A DNA stretch of 64,000 bases, taken from Paracidovorax valerianellae. Its GTDB lineage: Bacteria > Pseudomonadota > Gammaproteobacteria > Burkholderiales > Burkholderiaceae_C. The notes below the pieces were generated by a model. The model saw only the letters and a list, made by a program, of their open reading frames with translations, was not told the origin of the DNA and made no database searches. The stretch lies in contig NZ_FMZC01000011.1 of NCBI RefSeq assembly GCF_900102625.1, positions 1-64,000 on the forward strand, written 5' to 3'. Both the position numbers and the translations under genes were made by a program. Below are positions 58,767 through 64,000 of the stretch, one piece after another (the stretch's first letter is position 1; every line of letters begins with the position of its first letter).

Positions 58767-59087
58767 ATGAACAAGATTCGCAAGGGCGATGAAATCGTTG
58801 TGCTCACCGGGCGCGACAAGGGCAAGCGCGGCACGGTGTCGCTGCGCAAGGATGACTCCTATCTCGTCATCGACGGTATCAACCTCGTCAAGAAGCACGT
58901 CAAGCCGAACCCAATGAAGGGTACGACGGGCGGCATCGTTGAGAAGGCCATGCCGATCCATCAGTCCAACGTAGCCATCTTCAATGCCGCTACCGGCAAG
59001 GCTGATCGCGTAGGCATCAAGGTGCAAGCGGATGGTTCGCGCGTTCGCGTGTTCAAGTCCAGCGGCTCGGAAATCAAGGCGGCCTAA
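58767..59087 (+). CDS. rplX: 50S ribosomal protein L24
   Basis: 106 aa with the KOW motif at the N-terminus ([21 protein letters not shown]). An early assembly protein binding the 5' domain of 23S rRNA. 9 bp after rplN. The C-terminal half ([21 protein letters not shown]) is normal. Confidence 0.97.
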   Translation: MNKIRKGDEIVVLTGRDKGKRGTVSLRKDDSYLVIDGINLVKKHVKPNPMKGTTGGIVEKAMPIHQSNVAIFNAATGKADRVGIKVQADGSRVRVFKSSGSEIKAA

Positions 59088-59096
59088 GGAGTCAAC

Positions 59097-59636
59097 ATGG
59101 CACGACTGCAACAACACTACCGCGAAAAAATCGCACCCGAACTCGCCAAGCAGTTCGGCTACACCTCGCCGATGCAAGTTCCGCGTCTGACGAAGATCAC
59201 CCTGAACATGGGCGTGAGCGAAGCTGTGTCGGACAAGAAAGTGATGGACAACGCCGTCGCTGACCTGACCAAGATCGCCGGCCAGAAGCCAGTGGTAACG
59301 AAAGCCAAGAAGGCAATCGCCGGTTTCAAGATCCGCGAAGGCCAGGCCATCGGCTGCATGGTCACGCTGCGCGGCGTTCAAATGTATGAATTCCTGGACC
59401 GTTTCGTGACCGTGGCTCTGCCTCGCGTTCGTGACTTCCGTGGTATTTCTGGCCGCGCCTTCGACGGCCGTGGCAACTACAACATCGGTGTCAAGGAACA
59501 GATCATTTTCCCTGAAATCGAGTACGACAAGGTGGATGCCTTGCGCGGTCTCAACATCAGCATCACCACGACGGCAAAGAGCGACGAAGAGGCCAAGGCG
59601 CTTCTCGCTGGTTTCCGTTTCCCGTTCAAGAACTGA
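59097..59636 (+). CDS. rplE: 50S ribosomal protein L5
   Basis: 179 aa, normal length. [22 protein letters not shown] start and [13 protein letters not shown] signature; binds 5S rRNA and contacts the P-site tRNA. 9 bp after rplX. Confidence 0.97.
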   Translation: MARLQQHYREKIAPELAKQFGYTSPMQVPRLTKITLNMGVSEAVSDKKVMDNAVADLTKIAGQKPVVTKAKKAIAGFKIREGQAIGCMVTLRGVQMYEFLDRFVTVALPRVRDFRGISGRAFDGRGNYNIGVKEQIIFPEIEYDKVDALRGLNISITTTAKSDEEAKALLAGFRFPFKN

Positions 59637-59644
59637 GGCAGCGT

Positions 59645-59950
59645 ATGGCTAAAGTAGCTTTGATCCAGCGCGAACTGAAGCGCGAAAAATTGGCCGCCAA
59701 GTACGCAGCGAAGTATGCGGAATTTAAGGCGATCGCCAGCGACATGAAGCGCAGCGATGAAGAGCGTGAAGCAGCCCGCCTGGGTCTGCAGAAGCTCCCG
59801 CGCAATGCCAACCCGACGCGTCAGCGCAACCGTTGCGAAATCACCGGCCGCCCACGTGGCACGTTCCGTCAATTCGGTCTGGCTCGCGCAAAGATCCGTG
59901 AACTGGCTTTCGCTGGCGACATCCCCGGTGTCACCAAGGCCAGCTGGTAA
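59645..59950 (+). CDS. rpsN: 30S ribosomal protein S14 (zinc-free type)
   Basis: 101 aa, the long form lacking the CxxC pairs of the zinc-binding S14. [29 protein letters not shown] is the family signature (a single Cys, no ribbon). Located in the 30S head. 8 bp after rplE. Confidence 0.97.
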   Translation: MAKVALIQRELKREKLAAKYAAKYAEFKAIASDMKRSDEEREAARLGLQKLPRNANPTRQRNRCEITGRPRGTFRQFGLARAKIRELAFAGDIPGVTKASW

Positions 59951-59970
59951 GCAGGCAGGAGAGATACAAC

Positions 59971-60366
59971 ATGAGCATGAGTGATCCCATCGCTGACTTG
60001 CTGACCCGCATTCGCAACGCGCAAATGGTGTCCAAGGCTACCGTGCTGGTTCCATCTTCCAAAGTGAAGATCGCCATCGCACAAGTGCTGAAGGACGAGG
60101 GTTATATCGACGGCTTCCAGGTCAAGACCGAAGCCGGCAAGTCCGAACTTGAAATCGCACTGAAGTACTACGCCGGCCGTCCGGTGATCGAGCGTATCGA
60201 GCGTGTCAGCCGTCCAGGCCTGCGCGTGTACAAGGGCCGTGATTCCATCCCGCAAGTCATGAACGGTCTGGGTGTGGCAATTGTCACGACTCCCAAGGGC
60301 GTGATGACCGATCGCAAAGCGCGCGCTACCGGTGTCGGCGGCGAAGTGCTTTGCTACGTCGCTTAA
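59971..60366 (+). CDS. rpsH: 30S ribosomal protein S8
   Basis: 131 aa. [19 protein letters not shown] start and C-terminal GGEVLCYVA. Binds helix 21 of 16S rRNA and, in E. coli, represses this operon by binding its own mRNA. ATG at 59971 gives MSMSD; the second ATG (59977) would also fit. Confidence 0.97.
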   Translation: MSMSDPIADLLTRIRNAQMVSKATVLVPSSKVKIAIAQVLKDEGYIDGFQVKTEAGKSELEIALKYYAGRPVIERIERVSRPGLRVYKGRDSIPQVMNGLGVAIVTTPKGVMTDRKARATGVGGEVLCYVA

Positions 60367-60389
60367 ACGTGGCATTGAGGAGAAACTGA

Positions 60390-60923
60390 ATGTCCCGCGT
60401 AGGAAAAATGCCGGTGACCATCCCCGCAGGTGTGGATGTGTCCATCAAGGACGACCAAATCAGTGTAAAGGGTACGGGCGGCACGCTGTTCTTGACCCAA
60501 AGCGCACTGGTGAAGGTTACCAACAAGGATGGCAAGCTCAGTTTTGAGCCTGTCAACGAGTCCCGCGAAGCGAACGCCATGAGTGGCACGATCCGCCAGT
60601 TGGTCAACAACATGGTGGTGGGCGTTAGCAAGGGCTTCGAGAAGAAGCTGAACCTGATTGGCGTGGGTTACAAGGCCCAGGCTGCAGGTGCCAAGCTCAA
60701 CCTGAACGTCGGTTACTCGCACCCCGTGAATTTCGAAATGCCTGCAGGCATCACGGTTGCAACTCCGACCCCGACCGAAATCGTGATCAAGGGTGCCGAC
60801 CGCCAGCGCGTCGGCCAATTGGCCGCTGAGATCCGTGCCGTTCGTCCGCCAGAGCCCTACAAGGGCAAGGGCATCCGTTATTCGGACGAAAAAGTCACGA
60901 TCAAAGAGACCAAGAAGAAATAA
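60390..60923 (+). CDS. rplF: 50S ribosomal protein L6
   Basis: 177 aa. Two similar alpha/beta domains; [17 protein letters not shown] start and C-terminal signature [17 protein letters not shown]. Located near the factor-binding site. RBS GAGGAG. Confidence 0.97.
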   Translation: MSRVGKMPVTIPAGVDVSIKDDQISVKGTGGTLFLTQSALVKVTNKDGKLSFEPVNESREANAMSGTIRQLVNNMVVGVSKGFEKKLNLIGVGYKAQAAGAKLNLNVGYSHPVNFEMPAGITVATPTPTEIVIKGADRQRVGQLAAEIRAVRPPEPYKGKGIRYSDEKVTIKETKKK

Positions 60924-60934
60924 GGAGCTGCAAC

Positions 60935-61300
60935 ATGTTGACCAAGAAAGAGCAGCGTCTTCGTCGTTCGCGCCAAACCCGCATTCGCATTGCGCAGCAA
61001 GGCGTGGCACGTTTGACGGTGAATCGCACGAACCTTCATATCTATGCCAGCGTGATTTCCGGCGACGGCAGCAAGGTGCTGGCCAGTGCATCCACGGCAG
61101 AAGCCGAAGTGCGCAAGACGCTCGGCGGTTCGGGCAAGGGTGGCAATGCTGCCGCCGCTCAAGCCATCGGCAAGCGCATCGCTGAAAAGGCGAAGGCTGC
61201 TGGCGTTGAAAAGGTTGCATTCGATCGTGCAGGCTTTGCCTATCACGGCCGCGTCAAGGCTTTGGCCGACGCTGCACGTGAAGCAGGTCTGCAGTTCTAA
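60935..61300 (+). CDS. rplR: 50S ribosomal protein L18
   Basis: 121 aa, basic N-terminus ([16 protein letters not shown]) and [26 protein letters not shown] end. Binds 5S rRNA. 11 bp after rplF. Confidence 0.97.
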   Translation: MLTKKEQRLRRSRQTRIRIAQQGVARLTVNRTNLHIYASVISGDGSKVLASASTAEAEVRKTLGGSGKGGNAAAAQAIGKRIAEKAKAAGVEKVAFDRAGFAYHGRVKALADAAREAGLQF

Positions 61301-61317
61301 GCGGAGCGAAATACAAA

Positions 61318-61836
61318 ATGGCTAAATTTCAACCCAAAGTGCAGAGCGAAGGTCAAGACGACGGTCTGCGCGAAAAAATGATCGCGGTGAACCGCGTGAC
61401 CAAAGTCGTGAAGGGTGGCCGTATTCTCGGTTTCGCTGCACTGACTGTGGTCGGCGATGGTGATGGCCGCGTCGGCATGGGCAAAGGCAAGTCGAAAGAA
61501 GTGCCAGCAGCCGTGCAGAAGGCCATGGAAGAAGCTCGTCGCAATCTGGTGAAGGTGTCGCTCAAGAACGGCACCATCCACCATCAAGTGACGGGTCACC
61601 ATGGTGCAGCCCACGTGATGATGGCGCCCGCCCCCAAGGGTACCGGCATCATCGCCGGCGGTCCGATGCGCGCTGTGTTCGAAGTGTTGGGAATCACGGA
61701 CATCGTGGCTAAGAGCCATGGTTCTTCGAACCCCTACAACATGGTTCGCGCCACCTTCGACGCATTGGTTCATTCCACGACCCCTTCGGACGTGGCGGCC
61801 AAGCGCGGCAAGTCGGTCGAAGACATCTTCGCCTGA
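61318..61836 (+). CDS. rpsE: 30S ribosomal protein S5
   Basis: 172 aa. The signature [30 protein letters not shown] covers the double-stranded-RNA-binding fold; [14 protein letters not shown] is near the C-terminus. Involved in decoding fidelity. Confidence 0.97.
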   Translation: MAKFQPKVQSEGQDDGLREKMIAVNRVTKVVKGGRILGFAALTVVGDGDGRVGMGKGKSKEVPAAVQKAMEEARRNLVKVSLKNGTIHHQVTGHHGAAHVMMAPAPKGTGIIAGGPMRAVFEVLGITDIVAKSHGSSNPYNMVRATFDALVHSTTPSDVAAKRGKSVEDIFA

Positions 61837-61850
61837 ACGGAGTTGATCAA

Positions 61851-62033
61851 ATGACTACGCAACAAACCGTCAAGATTCAACTGGTGCGCAGCCCTATCGG
61901 CACCAAGGAATCGCATCGCGCGACCGTTCGCGGTCTGGGCCTGCGCAAGCTGAACAGCATCAGCGAACTGCAGGACAGCCCCGAAGTGCGCGGCATGATT
62001 AACAAGATCAGTTATCTGGTCAAAGTCCTCTGA
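61851..62033 (+). CDS. rpmD: 50S ribosomal protein L30
   Basis: 60 aa, the short bacterial form. [28 protein letters not shown] is the L30 signature. 14 bp after rpsE. Confidence 0.96.
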   Translation: MTTQQTVKIQLVRSPIGTKESHRATVRGLGLRKLNSISELQDSPEVRGMINKISYLVKVL

Positions 62034-62043
62034 GAGATTGATG

Positions 62044-62475
62044 ATGGAACTCAATAGCATCAAGCCCGCAGACGGAGCCAAGCACGCCAAGCGCCGTGTC
62101 GGTCGCGGCATTGGTTCTGGCTTGGGCAAGACCGCAGGCCGCGGTCACAAGGGTCAAAAATCGCGTTCGGGTGGCTACCACAAGGTGGGCTTCGAAGGCG
62201 GTCAAATGCCTCTGCAACGTCGTCTGCCTAAGCGTGGCTTCAAGTCCCATCTGCTGAAGTTCAATGCAGAGGTGACGTTGACGGCGCTGAACCAGCTGGA
62301 TCTCGCTGAAGTCGACCTGCTGACGCTGAAGAGCGCCGGCCTGGTGGGCCAACTCGTGAAGGTCGTGAAGATCATCAAGAGCGGAGAGCTGAGCAAGTCG
62401 GTCAAATTGACCGGCATCGGTGCAACGGCGGGCGCTAAGGCGGCCATCGAAGCTGCCGGCGGTAGTCTGGCCTGA
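62044..62475 (+). CDS. rplO: 50S ribosomal protein L15
   Basis: 143 aa from the ATG at 62044 ([22 protein letters not shown]). A second ATG directly upstream (62041) is possible but the family normally starts MELN. Gly/Arg/Lys-rich N-terminal arm [21 protein letters not shown] and C-terminal [18 protein letters not shown]. Confidence 0.96.
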   Translation: MELNSIKPADGAKHAKRRVGRGIGSGLGKTAGRGHKGQKSRSGGYHKVGFEGGQMPLQRRLPKRGFKSHLLKFNAEVTLTALNQLDLAEVDLLTLKSAGLVGQLVKVVKIIKSGELSKSVKLTGIGATAGAKAAIEAAGGSLA

Positions 62476-62498
62476 TTCGGTTCTGAAGGAACGCATTC

Positions 62499-63818
62499 GT
62501 GGCTACTAACGCAGCTCAAATTGCAAAGACCGGGAAGTTCGGCGATTTGCGTCGCCGGCTGGTTTTTCTGCTGCTTGCGTTGGTCGTGTACCGCATTGGA
62601 GCGCACATTCCCGTGCCGGGCATCGACCCAGCGCAACTGCAACAGTTGTTCAGTGGCCAGCAAGGCGGCATTCTGAATCTGTTCAATATGTTCTCGGGTG
62701 GAGCGCTGTCGCGTTTCACGGTCTTTGCGTTGGGGATCATGCCGTACATTTCGGCATCGATCATCATGCAGCTGATGACGTATGTCATCCCGACGTTCGA
62801 GCAGTTGAAGAAGGAAGGCGAAGCAGGGCGGCGCAAGATCACGCAATACACACGTTATGGAACGCTTGGACTGGCACTTTTCCAATCGTTGGGCATTGCC
62901 GTGGCATTGGAGAGTTCTGCAGGTCTGGTGCTGAGTCCAGGTTTTGGCTTTCGAATGACAGCTGTGGTGAGTCTCACTGCTGGCACGATGTTCCTGATGT
63001 GGCTGGGTGAGCAGATCACTGAACGTGGCTTGGGCAATGGGATTTCCATTCTGATCTTTGCCGGCATCGCTGCAGGTCTGCCCAGTTCGATCGGTGGATT
63101 GCTTGAGTTGGTTCGTACAGGTGCGATGAGCATTCTGGCAGCGATTTTTATCGTGCTGGTCGTGGCCGCAGTGACCTACTTTGTGGTGTTCGTCGAACGT
63201 GGGCAGCGCAAGATCCTTGTGAATTACGCGAGGCGCCAAGTTGGCAACAAGGTATATGGTGGTCAGTCGTCCCATCTGCCTTTGAAGCTCAACATGGCAG
63301 GTGTCATCCCGCCAATTTTTGCCTCATCGATCATTTTGCTGCCTGCAACGGTAGTGAACTGGTTCAGTGCAGGCGAGTCGATGCGGTGGTTGCGAGACAT
63401 CTCCGGTGCTTTGACGCCAGGACAGCCTATCTATGTGATGTTCTATGCGGCTGCGATCGTTTTCTTCTGTTTTTTCTACACAGCTCTCGTGTTTAACAGC
63501 CGGGAGACTGCAGACAATCTGAAGAAAAGCGGTGCCTTCATCCCCGGGATTCGTCCTGGAGAGCAAACGGCTCGCTACATCGACAAGATCTTGGTTCGCT
63601 TGACGCTTGCGGGAGCTGTGTACATCACTTTTGTGTGTTTGCTGCCAGAGTTCATGATCTTGAAGTACAACGTGCCATTTTATTTTGGCGGTACCTCTTT
63701 GTTGATCATCGTGGTGGTCACCATGGACTTCATGGCCCAAGTGCAGAACTACATGATGTCACAACAGTATGAGTCGTTGCTCAAGAAGGCCAACTTCAAG
63801 GCAACACCTGGAAGCTGA
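62499..63818 (+). CDS. secY: Protein translocase subunit SecY
   Basis: 439 aa with ten transmembrane segments, the channel of the Sec translocon. GTG start at 62499 ([25 protein letters not shown]) with AAGGA upstream. Signatures: [11 protein letters not shown], the plug/TM2 stretch [27 protein letters not shown], RFxxxIGIL-type loop [12 protein letters not shown], and the cytosolic loop [18 protein letters not shown]. Codon use is visibly less GC-rich than in the accessory genes. Confidence 0.97.
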   Translation: MATNAAQIAKTGKFGDLRRRLVFLLLALVVYRIGAHIPVPGIDPAQLQQLFSGQQGGILNLFNMFSGGALSRFTVFALGIMPYISASIIMQLMTYVIPTFEQLKKEGEAGRRKITQYTRYGTLGLALFQSLGIAVALESSAGLVLSPGFGFRMTAVVSLTAGTMFLMWLGEQITERGLGNGISILIFAGIAAGLPSSIGGLLELVRTGAMSILAAIFIVLVVAAVTYFVVFVERGQRKILVNYARRQVGNKVYGGQSSHLPLKLNMAGVIPPIFASSIILLPATVVNWFSAGESMRWLRDISGALTPGQPIYVMFYAAAIVFFCFFYTALVFNSRETADNLKKSGAFIPGIRPGEQTARYIDKILVRLTLAGAVYITFVCLLPEFMILKYNVPFYFGGTSLLIIVVVTMDFMAQVQNYMMSQQYESLLKKANFKATPGS

Positions 63819-63966
63819 ACTTCGATAAGTGGAATCCTGGCGAATGCGCTATAGTTGCGGGTTGGCCTGGGTGAAGACGGTTTATTGATGCCCTTCGATT
63901 TATCGCGGGCGCAATTTGTGTTCCGCGCAGTGGCCGGGACGAACAGACGAGTTTTAGGAGAATGAA

Positions 63967-64000
63967 ATGAGAGTTTCGGCTTCGGTCAAAAAAATCTGCC
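63967..64000 (+). CDS. rpmJ: 50S ribosomal protein L36 (cut by window end)
   Basis: The ATG at 63967, with AGGAG upstream, opens MRVSASVKKIC, the start of L36 with its first zinc-ligand Cys. It follows secY after 148 bp; infA, often found between the two, is not present. The gap holds a TATAGT hexamer at 63850-63855 but no convincing -35. Confidence 0.88.
   Translation, partial: MRVSASVKKIC

Noticed and set aside
60390-61300. Search for an S8-type autoregulatory RNA site in the ribosomal operon
   Set aside because: I could not identify a helix resembling the 16S rRNA S8 site with confidence by eye.

Overview
The window looks like chromosome of a high-GC betaproteobacterium of the Comamonadaceae, most likely a plant-associated Acidovorax/Paracidovorax. 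Reasons: a Hrp-type type III secretion (T3S) cluster with HrpB1/HrpK and perfect or near-perfect PIP boxes (TTCGC-N15-TTCGC, the HrpX target of group II hrp systems), Bug-family periplasmic binding proteins, an OxyR with C199/C208, and a spc-type ribosomal operon of beta-proteobacterial order. No rRNA, tRNA or CRISPR array was seen. The species call is inference from gene content only.

Layout. (1) 1-10053: the edge of a T3S cluster. A minus-strand operon sctC-sctD-two small helical proteins-next gene starts from a perfect PIP box. A divergent pair (SAM methyltransferase plus HpaH-type lytic transglycosylase) has its own near-perfect PIP box. A second minus-strand group holds a 592-aa harpin-like repeat protein, HrpB1/HrpK, a GNAT-like protein and an unknown. 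(2) 10580-14628: trpG, a LysE-family exporter, trpD, trpC and ung. (3) 14773-19186: two tandem paralogous proteins behind a PIP box with an ideal -10 box, so very probable T3 effectors. (4) 19210-30785: housekeeping and catabolic genes (LysR/Bug/GGT group, DMT exporter, queA, a Tat-signal FAH-family protein, AraC, HD-GYP, recG). (5) 30906-38983: a large Rhs toxin gene with immunity gene, followed by three AT-rich displaced toxin-tip/immunity modules and a decayed rhs scrap. (6) 39191-44727: oxyR, M20 lipoprotein peptidase, dps, ubiA, proC. (7) 44835-45512: an isolated PIP-box gene, a second T3-secreted candidate locus. (8) 45826-58194: a complete glycerol system: glpK, glpR, porin, the ABC importer glpSTPQUV and glpD. 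(9) 58389-64000: rplN to secY plus the start of rpmJ.

How the parts work together. The T3S genes, the methyltransferase/HpaH pair, the tandem effector pair and the 225-aa protein share one regulatory signature and are probably one HrpX regulon spread over three loci. The glp genes share a conserved promoter element at three places, fitting common control by the DeoR-type GlpR encoded among them. A dispersed element of about 62 bp with a TTGCTAT...ATAGC palindrome occurs four times between genes and twice reaches or abuts a start codon.
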